From assembly GCA_003170035.1 (NCBI GenBank), contig PMZX01000279.1:8588-16966 (forward strand): a DNA stretch of 8,379 nt. Reading direction: 5' to 3'. The position numbers were made by a program, and so were the translations under genes. The notes under the pieces were generated by a model. That model searched no databases, was not told the origin of the DNA, and saw nothing but the letters and a program-made list of their open reading frames with translations. Source of the stretch: Myxococcales bacterium (GTDB taxonomy: Bacteria > Myxococcota_A > Polyangia > Fen-1088). Position 1 is the first letter of the stretch. Every line of letters starts with the position of its first letter. Positions 1 through 6,515 of the stretch are shown one piece after another.

Positions 1-188
1 TGCGTTTGGCCGGCCTCGACGATCGCGCTGGGTTCGAGCGTCGATTCGGCGGGGTGCTCTATTGTTTTCTGCGCGGCATGCGGCCGGGCGACGAGCAGGC
101 CGGCACCTACTTCCGCAGGCCCGACTGGCAGACCGTGCTCGACTGGCGAGCCGAGATGCTGGGAAGCCAGTTCTGGGGGCTGACGTGA
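1..188 (+). CDS. recB: RecB C-terminal end (exodeoxyribonuclease V beta subunit), 5' partial
   Basis: This is the 3' end of a gene that begins outside the window; about 61 codons are visible, ending at TGA (186-188). The tail carries FGGVLYCFLRGM followed, after a short Gly-containing gap, by TYFRRPD and a final helix. That matches the end of the RecB nuclease domain; the E. coli protein ends with the same FGGV-YLFLRG and YxxRP pattern. RecB is the helicase-nuclease subunit of RecBCD, which processes double-strand DNA ends for recombinational repair. The helicase motifs and the catalytic nuclease residues lie upstream and cannot be checked here. In many bacteria recD follows recB at once, often overlapping its stop codon. 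Here no intact recD follows, which is unusual and is discussed separately. The assignment rests on the motif alone, but the motif is distinctive. Confidence 0.82.
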   Translation, partial: RLAGLDDRAGFERRFGGVLYCFLRGMRPGDEQAGTYFRRPDWQTVLDWRAEMLGSQFWGLT

Positions 189-191
189 ATC

Positions 192-257
192 GTGCGTCCG
201 CCCGGCTGGGCTGCGCTGCACCTCCCGAATGACGCCGCGTTCGTCGAGGCGCGCTAG
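192..257 (+). pseudogene. Possible remnant of the start of recD (very short reading frame after recB)
   Basis: This 21-codon frame starts at GTG three bases after the recB stop, in the same reading frame, and ends at TAG (255-257). It reads RPPGWAALHLPNDAAFVEAR after the start. About 17 of 21 third positions are G or C, as in real genes of this window. Its position is where recD is expected, and its composition looks like the beginning of a protein that has lost its body. No recognisable domain fits into 21 residues, and chance is a real alternative. It could also be a tiny leader peptide, but nothing else supports that. Low confidence. Confidence 0.2.
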
Positions 258-447
258 CGCACCGTGCTGTCCGATACCGACCTACGTTTCATCACACGCT
301 GATACGCCCGATCCCGCACCCAACTCGGTATGGCGCGCTGGCCTGCCGAATAATCTGGGGTACCTGTACGCGAAAAGCGCCCCTGAGTTGTTTGGAATAC
401 CGACATTGTGAGGAAATGGAGTTATTCTGCGAAGCAAGACAGCGATC

Positions 448-452
448 GGAGG
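448..452 (+). promoter_or_regulatory. Ribosome binding site deciding the lipoprotein start
   Basis: GGAGG lies five bases before ATG at 458. It selects this start over the in-frame ATGs at 392 and 416, which would place a charged, Cys-containing stretch ahead of the signal peptide and spoil it. Confidence 0.75.
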
Positions 453-457
453 CACCA

Positions 458-3400
458 ATGGCCGCGCATTATCGTTTCTTGGTCATTCTTGGTCTGTCCG
501 CTGCAATGGCGACCGCGGCCGGATGTTCGGCGAGCGAAGTGGCGGCGTCGCCGACGGGTGGTTCGGGAGGGACTGGCGCGGGTGGCAACCACTTGTCTGC
601 TGCTGGTGGAAGTACCGGCCTCATCGGCACCTCTCCGTTTGGCGGGGCTGGCGGCGGTTCGGGCAAAGGAGGCACGACGGCCAACCCCTGCTTGTCCGAC
701 AACCCACCCGTCAGTTGCCAACTGGTACCCTCGGGTCCCGCCTGCGGTGACGGTGAGATCAATCAGCCGTCCGAAGAATGCGACGATGGCAACAGCGTCC
801 CGGGCGATGGTTGCAACGGGATCTGCAAGATTGAAAAGAACTTCACCTGTCCGACACCGGGCAAGCCTTGCATCTCCTCATTCGAGTGCGGCAACGGCAA
901 GGTCGAGCCCGGCGAGGTGTGTGACGACGGCAACACCATTGACGGCGATGGCTGCAGCGCCGACTGCACGGTCCAGAGCGCGAGCTTCAACTGTCCCACC
1001 CCCGGGCAACCCTGCGTTCGGGTCGAGTTCTGCGGGAACAAGCGGGTGAAGGGCGACGAGACTTGCGACGACGGAAACACGGTATCGGGCGATGGTTGCG
1101 ACTCCAATTGCCACAAGGAAGCCGGCTGGCTGTGCCCGGTTCCCGGCAGTCCCTGCCAGCGTGTGAAGGTCTGCGGGGATGGGATCCAGAGCGCGGACCT
1201 CGGCGAGCAATGCGACGATGGCAACGCCGTCAGCGGCGACGGTTGTTCAGCCGATTGCAAGACCATAGAGTCAGGCTTCCAATGTCCCACGCCGGGGAAG
1301 CCCTGCATCAACATGAACAAGTGTGGCGACGGTATCGTCTCCGGAGCTGAGACCTGCGACGACGCCAACAACGACCCAAATGATGGCTGCGACCAATGCA
1401 AGATCCAAAAAGGCTATGACTGCCCATTCCCTGGTGCCAAGTGCATTGCCAAGTGCGGCGACGGCATCCTGCTCCTGAACGAGCGCTGTGACGACGGCAA
1501 CACCAACGACGGCGACGGTTGTTCCAGCACCTGTCAGCGCGAGCCGGGCTGGTCCTGCAGCGGTAGCCCCGGTGCGTACGTCTGCCACAAGACCACCTGT
1601 GGCGACGGCAAAACCGAAGGCACGGAAAGCTGCGACGACGGCAACAACGATCTGGGCGACGGCTGTACGCCGCTCTGTACTCTCGAGCCGGATTGCAAGT
1701 CGGGCGCGTGCAAATCGACCTGCGGCGATGGCATCGTGCTCGGCAACCTGGGCGAGGACTGCGACGACGGCAATGCCATCAACGGTGATGGCTGTTCGTC
1801 GACCTGCAAGGTCGAGCCTGGCTATGAATGCAAGCAGCCGCCCCTGGGCGATACCATGCTGGTTCCGGTCGTGTATCGCGACTTCAAGTTCAGTCGAGAC
1901 GTTCCCGACGATTTTGAACTCGGGGTCAGCGGTTCATACAATCCCCTCCCGGGCATGGTCAACGCGACTCTCGATGCCACCACGGGCAAGCCCGTCTACT
2001 CGGGCATCGGCGGCAACGCCCATGTGGCGAGCGCCAACTCGTTCAGCCAGTGGTACAAGGACGTATCCGGGGTCAACCACTCAACCCCGTCCCAGATGAC
2101 CCTCTGGAACAACGGCCAGGGCGCCTACGTCAACCGCTACGGAGCAAACGGCGAACAGTTCTATACCACTGAAACAGCCTACTATTGCGGCAACGTCGGA
2201 GCGGAACTGACGGACGCGACCGGCAACCCCATCCCTTGCACGTCCAAGTACGCGAATGGAACCGATGACTGTTCCAAGAAGGTGGCTGCGGGAGAGACAA
2301 TGCTTACGTGCTACACCAACAACGGCTCCTACAGTGCCACTTTCATCGTGTCCAAGGTCGACGGCAGCCCGCTTTTCTTTCCGGTTGACGGCGACACTTT
2401 CACTCCTGCCTCCGAGCTGACAGCCGCACAGATTCCGCCATACTACGACCCGATGGGGACTTGGCCCTTCGACCTGGATGCCGCGGGAAACAAGCGCCTG
2501 CACAACTTCAGCTTCACCAGCGAGGTTCGCTATTGGTTCCTCTACGACAAGACCAAGAGCTACACACTGGACTTCGTCGGCGACGACGATGTATGGGTCT
2601 TCATCAACCGAAAACTCGCCGTCGATCTAGGCGGTATTCATACTCCCGTCGACGGCAGTATTGTCATTGGCGCGAACGGCAACGGCACCACGACAATCAC
2701 GGCGACAATGCCCGTCACTCCTCCGCCTGCGGCGACTCAACAGTCCACTACCCTCGGACTGGTGAGCGGCCAGGTCTACGAAATAGCGGTCTTCCAAGCC
2801 GAACGCCAGACCACCGGATCGTCATACAAGCTGACCTTGAGTGGGTTCAATGCCTCGGCGAGCGTCTGCGGACCGATTTGCGGCGATGGGATCCTGTCTC
2901 CCGGGGAGCAATGCGACGACGGAACCAACGTGGGTGGGTATGGCAAGTGCCAGCCCGGCTGCGTTCGCGGACCATACTGTGGGGACGGCGTCGTCAATGG
3001 TCCTGAGACTTGCGACAATGGGACGAACACGAGCGCCTATGGCACGGCTACCAGCGGCTGCGCGCCCGGCTGCGTGACGCCGCCCCGCTGCGGAGACAAG
3101 CAGGTGCAATCCGCTTTTGGCGAAACCTGCGACGATGGAGTCAATGACGGAACCTACGGCGGCTGCTCATCGACCTGCCAGTTCGGCCCCCGCTGTGGCG
3201 ACGGAACCGTCAATGGTCCGGCTGGCGCCGAGGAATGCGACGACGGCGCCAATGATGGCTCGTACAACAACTGCGCTCCGGGTTGCAAGCTGGGCCCACG
3301 GTGCGGTGATGGCGTCCTGGCCCCGGAATTCGGCGAACAATGTGACGATGGCAACAACGTCGGTGGCGACGGCTGCAGCCCCAACTGCCGGCAGGAAGGG

Positions 3401-3718
3401 ATCTGCGGAGATGCCATCGTCGACACCTCCGCGGGTGAAGAGTGCGATGACGGCGTCAACGACGGCGGCTATGGCGAATGCGGCCCCGGCTGCAAGCTCG
3501 GCCCCCGTTGTGGCGACGGCGTGAAGCAAGACAAGGAGGAGTGTGATGACGGGCCCAACCCGACCGGGGCCTACGGCGAGTGTTCCAAGGGTTGCGTGCT
3601 CGGACCGCATTGCGGAGACGGCAAGACGCAGCCTGGGTACGAGGAATGCGACGACGGCAACACCATCTCCGGGGACGGGTGTAGCTCGGCCTGCAAGATA
3701 GAGACCTGGGTTTACTAG
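458..3718 (+). CDS. Large Cys-rich repeat lipoprotein with a central fibro-slime (PA14-like) domain
   Basis: The product is 1086 residues long. Residues 1-22 form a lipoprotein signal peptide (hydrophobic core FLVILGLSAAMATAAG), with Cys23 as the lipidated residue and Ser at +2. This predicts export and probably outer-membrane anchoring. Residues ~30-75 are a Gly/Ser-rich flexible linker. Residues 96-458 hold eight 'myxococcus cysteine-rich' repeats (TIGR02232/DUF4215 type: CGDG, then C-DDGN, GDGC, C, and a final Cys). Residues ~468-797 are a fibro-slime domain (TIGR02148 type), with the signature FVGDDDVWVFINRKLAVDLG at 706-725 and a closing strand YEIAVFQAERQ. Residues 808-1079 hold eight more repeats, mostly of a second subtype (DDG-NDG-YG-C-PGCKLGPR). 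The protein ends seven residues after the last Cys, with no MYXO-CTERM or other sorting tail. Many disulfides and acidic, perhaps calcium-binding, loops suggest a rigid extracellular stalk. Adhesion, matrix binding or predation are possible roles, but the function is inferred only. It appears to be a single-gene unit. Confidence 0.9.
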   Translation: MAAHYRFLVILGLSAAMATAAGCSASEVAASPTGGSGGTGAGGNHLSAAGGSTGLIGTSPFGGAGGGSGKGGTTANPCLSDNPPVSCQLVPSGPACGDGEINQPSEECDDGNSVPGDGCNGICKIEKNFTCPTPGKPCISSFECGNGKVEPGEVCDDGNTIDGDGCSADCTVQSASFNCPTPGQPCVRVEFCGNKRVKGDETCDDGNTVSGDGCDSNCHKEAGWLCPVPGSPCQRVKVCGDGIQSADLGEQCDDGNAVSGDGCSADCKTIESGFQCPTPGKPCINMNKCGDGIVSGAETCDDANNDPNDGCDQCKIQKGYDCPFPGAKCIAKCGDGILLLNERCDDGNTNDGDGCSSTCQREPGWSCSGSPGAYVCHKTTCGDGKTEGTESCDDGNNDLGDGCTPLCTLEPDCKSGACKSTCGDGIVLGNLGEDCDDGNAINGDGCSSTCKVEPGYECKQPPLGDTMLVPVVYRDFKFSRDVPDDFELGVSGSYNPLPGMVNATLDATTGKPVYSGIGGNAHVASANSFSQWYKDVSGVNHSTPSQMTLWNNGQGAYVNRYGANGEQFYTTETAYYCGNVGAELTDATGNPIPCTSKYANGTDDCSKKVAAGETMLTCYTNNGSYSATFIVSKVDGSPLFFPVDGDTFTPASELTAAQIPPYYDPMGTWPFDLDAAGNKRLHNFSFTSEVRYWFLYDKTKSYTLDFVGDDDVWVFINRKLAVDLGGIHTPVDGSIVIGANGNGTTTITATMPVTPPPAATQQSTTLGLVSGQVYEIAVFQAERQTTGSSYKLTLSGFNASASVCGPICGDGILSPGEQCDDGTNVGGYGKCQPGCVRGPYCGDGVVNGPETCDNGTNTSAYGTATSGCAPGCVTPPRCGDKQVQSAFGETCDDGVNDGTYGGCSSTCQFGPRCGDGTVNGPAGAEECDDGANDGSYNNCAPGCKLGPRCGDGVLAPEFGEQCDDGNNVGGDGCSPNCRQEGICGDAIVDTSAGEECDDGVNDGGYGECGPGCKLGPRCGDGVKQDKEECDDGPNPTGAYGECSKGCVLGPHCGDGKTQPGYEECDDGNTISGDGCSSACKIETWVY
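743..1831 (+). repeat. First array of eight Cys-rich repeats (DUF4215 type)
   Basis: Eight imperfect units of about 32-56 codons each, inside the lipoprotein gene (residues 96-458). Each opens with CGDG, CGNG or CGNK and carries C-DD-x-N, then a second Gly/Asp-rich turn (GDGC in most), then a Cys. Most close with an aromatic-x-Cys step. Units 1-4 share a linker of the type CPTPGKPC before the next unit. Unit 5 is degenerate: DDANND replaces DDGN and NDGC replaces GDGC. The DNA is also repetitive, around recurring tgcgacgacggcaac-like words. Confidence 0.88.
1859..2848 (+). other. Fibro-slime domain segment within the lipoprotein
   Basis: This segment encodes residues ~468-797. It opens with LVPVVYRDFKF and contains SFTSEVRYWFLYDKT, FVGDDDVWVFINRK, DLGGIHTP and YEIAVFQAER. 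That is the order expected for the fibro-slime domain, a PA14-related fold first noted in slime mould and fibrobacter surface proteins. It contains four Cys (577, 594, 605, 618) in an inserted loop, a spacing that suggests two local disulfides. The Asp triplet at 709-711 sits where PA14-type domains often bind calcium or sugar; this use is inferred. Confidence 0.8.
2879..3694 (+). repeat. Second array of eight Cys-rich repeats, mostly a distinct subtype
   Basis: Eight units (residues 808-1079) follow the fibro-slime domain. Units 1-4, 6 and 7 have DDG (or DNG), an N, then a Tyr-Gly or Tyr-Asn turn and Cys-x-x-x-Cys, usually followed directly by GPR, GPY or GPH and the next CGDG, without the EGxxC step of the first array. 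Units 5 and 8 revert to the first-array form DDGN-GDGC. The two arrays therefore look like separate expansions with limited exchange. Confidence 0.85.
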
Positions 3719-3749
3719 AAAGCATCCCAGGCTCACCGGCAACGCGCCC

Positions 3750-3887
3750 ATGCCCGCCCGACCGGGCCGATCATGTTGCAATCTCGGGGACGGCTGTGGC
3801 AGCGCGCTCGACTGCGGCTCCGACCTGCGCGCGCGCATCGCGGCCGAGGTGGGGCTGCCGGCCTCGGCCGGGAAAGTGCGAGAATAG
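3750..3887 (+). other. Short coding-like frame of 45 codons, origin unknown (possible gene remnant)
   Basis: An ATG frame ends at TAG (3885-3887) and includes DLRARIAAEVGLPASAGK near its end, with four Cys in its first half. From about 3783 to 3870 nearly every third position is G or C, much like a genuine gene end. No ribosome binding site precedes the ATG. It could be the decayed C-terminus of an older gene; a RecD tail is one guess, since RecD proteins end in a Ser-Gly-Leu-type helix and recB lies upstream of the lipoprotein gene. It could also be a small Cys-containing peptide, or chance in GC-rich DNA. I do not recognise it. Confidence 0.25.
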
Positions 3888-3922
3888 GGCGATACGCTTG
3901 CCGCGCAGTAGTGGGCGCGTAC

Positions 3923-4480
3923 TCAGCGGTGCCGCGGCTCGCCGTGTTCCTTGTGCTCTTTACGTTCTTGCCGGTCGTTGTGGCGGTCGAAGTTGTCGCG
4001 GTTGAAGCCGTGATTGCCACGGTCAAGACGGCCACGGTCGTTGTGCTCCCTGAATTCCCTGCGTTCCTCTTGCTTGAAGTGGCCTTCACCGCGGCGCCCC
4101 GGCGCCCGTGGCGGTTCGTTCATATGCGGACCCCCGCCCCGGTAGTGCTTGTACCTGCCGGGCGGAATGCGCACCAAACCCCGTGGGACCTCCCGCCGGT
4201 GGACAACGACCCAACCGCCCCGGTGGTCGCGCGTGCGGTACCAATGCGGGCCCGAGCGGTACCAGTACCAGCCGTCCACGAAGAAGACCTCCTGGTCGTA
4301 GTCCTGCACCACCTGCACACCTGGGCTGACTTCGACCAGAGCCGGCGCGGTCTCGAACCGGATCGCCGGCGCCCCGATCTGCACCTGAACGTTCACCTGC
4401 GCCGCACTGGTCCGGGGCAAGACGACCGACAGCGGCACCAAAGCAATCACCACGCGTGAGATGGCCAACTTGATTCGCAC
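3923..4480 (-). CDS. Small secreted protein with an aromatic-rich core and a charged His/Asn/Asp/Arg tail
   Basis: The product is 185 residues long, starting at GTG (4478-4480) with AGGAG (4491-4495) ten bases upstream. Residues 1 to ~27 form a signal peptide (MRIKLAISRVVIALVPLSVV, then a TSAA-type cleavage site), so it is exported to the periplasm or beyond. The core (~60-110) has VFFVDGWYWYRSGPHWYRTR, then GGWVVV and the basic segment IPPGRYKHY. This aromatic pattern occurs in small exported hypothetical proteins of Deltaproteobacteria and Myxococcota; I recall no known function. The tail (~115-185) is low-complexity: His, Asn, Asp, Arg, Glu and Gly in runs such as EHNDRGRLDRGNHGFNRDNF, likely disordered and possibly metal- or polyanion-binding. 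It is divergent from the phosphatase gene. A long frame on the opposite strand (3773-4459) is judged a shadow. Confidence 0.78.
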   Translation of the reverse strand: MRIKLAISRVVIALVPLSVVLPRTSAAQVNVQVQIGAPAIRFETAPALVEVSPGVQVVQDYDQEVFFVDGWYWYRSGPHWYRTRDHRGGWVVVHRREVPRGLVRIPPGRYKHYRGGGPHMNEPPRAPGRRGEGHFKQEERREFREHNDRGRLDRGNHGFNRDNFDRHNDRQERKEHKEHGEPRHR

Positions 4481-4534
4481 GAGATGGTTTCTCCTTTCCT
4501 GACGTGCCAGCGTATCGCGAGGTCAGACCCACAT

Positions 4535-4540
4535 ATTGTA
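4535..4540 (-). promoter_or_regulatory. Candidate -10 element for the small secreted protein gene
   Basis: On the minus strand this reads TACAAT, matching five of six bases of the sigma-70 -10 consensus. It would give a leader of about 48 bases to the GTG start. No good -35 hexamer lies 16-18 bases upstream, so the call is weak unless an activator binds there. Confidence 0.28.
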
Positions 4541-4555
4541 CTCCCTTCCCAGACG

Positions 4556-4566
4556 TCACGTCGTGA
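4556..4566. promoter_or_regulatory. Small palindrome in the divergent intergenic region (operator candidate)
   Basis: TCACG-T-CGTGA is an exact 5+5 inverted repeat around one base. It overlaps the place where a -35 box would pair with the TACAAT at 4535-4540, a plausible position for a regulator. Such short palindromes also arise by chance. Confidence 0.2.
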
Positions 4567-4606
4567 ACCTGGTCGGGAAATCCAATGATACGGTGGATGG
4601 CGGTGG

Positions 4607-4635
4607 TTGCATTCGGTCAGTTTCGGCAGTATGCA
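4607..4635 (+). promoter_or_regulatory. Weak sigma-70-like promoter candidate for the FHA-GAF-PP2C gene
   Basis: TTGCAT (4607-4612) and TATGCA (4630-4635) are separated by 17 bases, each matching only three of six consensus bases. Transcription from it would start near 4642, about 28 bases before the ATG at 4670. The spacing is right but the hexamers are poor. Confidence 0.2.
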
Positions 4636-4669
4636 TCCCACCCAATCTTCGTGATCAGCGAGTTGGAAC

Positions 4670-6418
4670 ATGGTCGGGATGCCGTGTCCAGCCGGGGTCG
4701 TCCTGCACATCCCGATTAGCGAGATGATGAAGACGGCATCAGGCAGTCCCATGGACGGGTTCAGACAAACCATTCCCGAAGTCACAGTCCGTGACGTCCA
4801 TGGGCGCACCTACAGGCGCATACGCCTGCGTCAGCACACCACGGTGGGCCGCGCCGAGGACAACGATCTCTTCTTCCCCGACTCGCTGCTGTCTCGCCAC
4901 CATGCCGAGTTCCAGCGGCGTGAGGACGGCTGCTATGTCTTGGACCGGGAGAGCGCGAACGGGACCTACGTGAACGATATCCGCGTCCACGACGAGCAGG
5001 TCCTGCATGAGGGTGACACCATCACGGTCGGCGGAATCGCGCTTGAGTTCCACGAAACCGCGCTGCCCGACGGCGCTGGCGAGGGGCCGGGCGACGGGGT
5101 GGTGAAGGCCGAGGTCGTGCCGGAGATGACCCTGCGCACCAAGGATGCCATCGACGTCACCAATCTGATCGGCGAAGACCGCCTCCTGGGCGTCCTGTGC
5201 CAGGCCACGAATACTCTCGTGGTCCATCATCCGCTGCCTGATCTCTTCGACAAGATCCTGGAGGCCATTCTCCACGCGATCCCGGCCGAGCGCGCGGCCA
5301 TCATGCTGCTCGAAGGGCAGCCACCGGTGCCGACCTTGAAAGCCGCGCGCTCGCGCTTCGGCCCTGACGTCGTGAGGGTCAGCCAGGGCATCGCCAAGCG
5401 GGCGCTCGACGATCGCGTCGCCTTCTTGCTGCCCGACGTGTTCGAGGATCCCGGGCTGCGCGATCGGGACAGCGTGCGCACCGACCCGATCCGTTCCGTC
5501 ATGTGCGCGCCCCTGTGGTCGACTTCGAACCGAGACGGCCCTGGCCGTGTGCTGGGGCTGGTCTATCTCGACACTCAAAGCGACGTGCCGCCCTTGACCT
5601 ATCGGGATCTCCAGATCCTGACCGTTCTGGCCAATGTCACGGCCGGCAAGATCGAAAGCGCGCGGTTGCTGGAAGAGGACCTGCACAGGCGGCGGCTGGA
5701 AGAGGACATGCGCCTGGCGGGACAGATCCAGTGCCACCTACTGCCCCGCAGGGCGCCCGAGATTGCAGGGTACCGCGTGGATGGAGCGACCGAGCCCTGC
5801 CTCATGGTGGGTGGCGACTACTTCGATTTCGAACACGATGATCAGCACCTGCACATGGTTCTGGCGGACGTATCGGGCAAGGGCATCGGCGCGGCCATGC
5901 TGATGGTGGCTCTGCAGGCCGCCGTGCGCGCGCACTGGCGCGACGGCTCCCTGCCCGAGGCCACCGCCCGTATCAACCAGACCTTTCACAAGACCGTTCC
6001 GCCTGACAAGTACGCGACCTTCTTCGTGGGACGGCTGGACCTGCTCACCGGGGCTCTCACCTACGTCAACGCGGGCCAGAATCGGCCCTTGCTCATCCAG
6101 CCCGATGGAAAATGGCAAAGCCTAGCGGTGGGCGGCACCGTCCTGGGCGCCTTTGCCGAAACGAACTACCAGCAAGGCACGGCGGTGCTGGAGCCGGGCG
6201 CTTGCCTGCTTGCCTTTTCGGATGGCATCAGCGACTCCTGGCCCGATGCGGACGAGGCCGATCGGCAGTTGGTGGCTCTCGCACAGTCGCGCCGTCACGT
6301 CACAGCCGCCGCCCTTAGCGCTGACATCTTCCGTGCGGTGGATCAGGCCAACGGCCTCAAGGCCAGCGACGACCGGACCTTGCTCGTCATCCAGCGCCTT
6401 GCCAACGGCAGTTCCTGA
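4670..6418 (+). CDS. FHA-GAF-PP2C (SpoIIE/RsbU-type) serine phosphatase
   Basis: The product is 582 residues long, cytosolic, with no membrane segment. Residues ~38-126 are a forkhead-associated domain with the phosphothreonine-binding set: VGR (59-61), the SRHHAEF strand (75-81) and NGTYVN (97-102). Residues ~184-333 are a GAF sensor domain preceded by the helix LIGEDRLLGVLCQ. A short coiled-coil linker (LLEEDLHRRRLEEDMRLAGQ, ~334-353) leads to a PPM/SpoIIE phosphatase. Its metal ligands are visible at GGDYFD (381-386), ADVSGKG (399-405), SDGISD (517-522) and DDRT (567-570). Such proteins typically dephosphorylate an anti-anti-sigma (STAS) protein; FHA binding to a phosphorylated partner, perhaps a Ser/Thr kinase target, would localise or gate the enzyme. 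No STAS or kinase gene is in the window. The start is uncertain: ATGs at 4724, 4727 and 4751 are in frame before the FHA domain and none has a strong ribosome binding site. 4670 is kept because the extra codons have coding-like third positions. Confidence 0.9.
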   Translation: MVGMPCPAGVVLHIPISEMMKTASGSPMDGFRQTIPEVTVRDVHGRTYRRIRLRQHTTVGRAEDNDLFFPDSLLSRHHAEFQRREDGCYVLDRESANGTYVNDIRVHDEQVLHEGDTITVGGIALEFHETALPDGAGEGPGDGVVKAEVVPEMTLRTKDAIDVTNLIGEDRLLGVLCQATNTLVVHHPLPDLFDKILEAILHAIPAERAAIMLLEGQPPVPTLKAARSRFGPDVVRVSQGIAKRALDDRVAFLLPDVFEDPGLRDRDSVRTDPIRSVMCAPLWSTSNRDGPGRVLGLVYLDTQSDVPPLTYRDLQILTVLANVTAGKIESARLLEEDLHRRRLEEDMRLAGQIQCHLLPRRAPEIAGYRVDGATEPCLMVGGDYFDFEHDDQHLHMVLADVSGKGIGAAMLMVALQAAVRAHWRDGSLPEATARINQTFHKTVPPDKYATFFVGRLDLLTGALTYVNAGQNRPLLIQPDGKWQSLAVGGTVLGAFAETNYQQGTAVLEPGACLLAFSDGISDSWPDADEADRQLVALAQSRRHVTAAALSADIFRAVDQANGLKASDDRTLLVIQRLANGSS

Positions 6419-6502
6419 AGAGCGCGCATTGTGGGTTAGATTGCGGCCCGTCTTGCCTATGTCGGTTTTCTAGTTGGCAAGCGCCCGTCAGTGGAGCTTG
6501 GG

Positions 6503-6510
6503 AAGGAGGT
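6503..6510 (+). promoter_or_regulatory. Very strong ribosome binding site of the DUF362 gene
   Basis: AAGGAGGT matches the anti-Shine-Dalgarno sequence over all eight bases and lies five bases before ATG 6516. It decides the start against the in-frame TTG at 6474 and suggests efficient translation. Confidence 0.8.
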
Positions 6511-6515
6511 CCGTC

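Larger units (their letters stand above)
189..457. other. Intergenic region upstream of the Cys-rich lipoprotein gene
   Basis: These 269 bases lie between recB and the lipoprotein start. Beyond the short frame at 192-257, no conserved gene is visible. From about 260 onward the composition becomes less GC-biased and codon-like structure disappears. The promoter of the lipoprotein gene should lie here, but I could not find a convincing -35/-10 pair or a sigma-54-type -24/-12 pair. The AT-richer part at about 380-435 is the likeliest promoter or leader zone. No intrinsic terminator for recB was seen. Confidence 0.5.

Noticed and set aside
323..350. Sigma-54-like promoter (TGGC near 331) upstream of the lipoprotein
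   Set aside because: The spacing between the GG and GC parts is off by one and the TTGC element is missing.
229..411. Plus-strand open frame of 60 codons in the gap after recB
   Set aside because: Codon third positions are not G/C-biased, no ribosome binding site precedes it, and no protein motif is visible.
392..457. Upstream extension of the lipoprotein start to the ATG at 392 or 416
   Set aside because: It would put a charged 8-22 residue stretch ahead of a complete signal peptide and lipobox. GGAGG at 448-452 clearly serves the ATG at 458. The stretch also loosely recalls peptides translated from common intergenic repeats.
763..1401. Long minus-strand frame opposite the first Cys-rich array
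   Set aside because: It is the mirror of a repeated, GC-rich coding sequence. Its product is a periodic Ser/Pro-rich string following the repeat period, with no domain or ribosome binding site.
1488..2099. Plus-strand frame of 203 codons inside the lipoprotein gene
   Set aside because: Shadow frame giving a low-complexity Ala/Thr/Ser/Arg-rich product; the main frame contains recognised domains across the same bases.
3756..3767. GCCCG-AC-CGGGC hairpin after the lipoprotein gene as a terminator
   Set aside because: The loop would be two bases or the stem only four pairs, and no run of T follows, so it does not qualify as an intrinsic terminator.
3167..3838. Minus-strand frame of 223 codons across the end of the lipoprotein gene
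   Set aside because: Its Ala/Val-rich product reflects the complement of the Cys-rich repeat codons, and it has no signal or domain.
3773..4459. Plus-strand frame of 228 codons opposite the small secreted protein
   Set aside because: The minus-strand gene has a ribosome binding site, a signal peptide and a recognisable aromatic core, while this frame yields an Arg/Ala/Val-rich string without features.
4739..5737. Long minus-strand frame (332 codons) opposite the FHA-GAF region
   Set aside because: The plus strand encodes intact FHA and GAF domains here; the antisense frame is a common by-product of high-GC codon bias.
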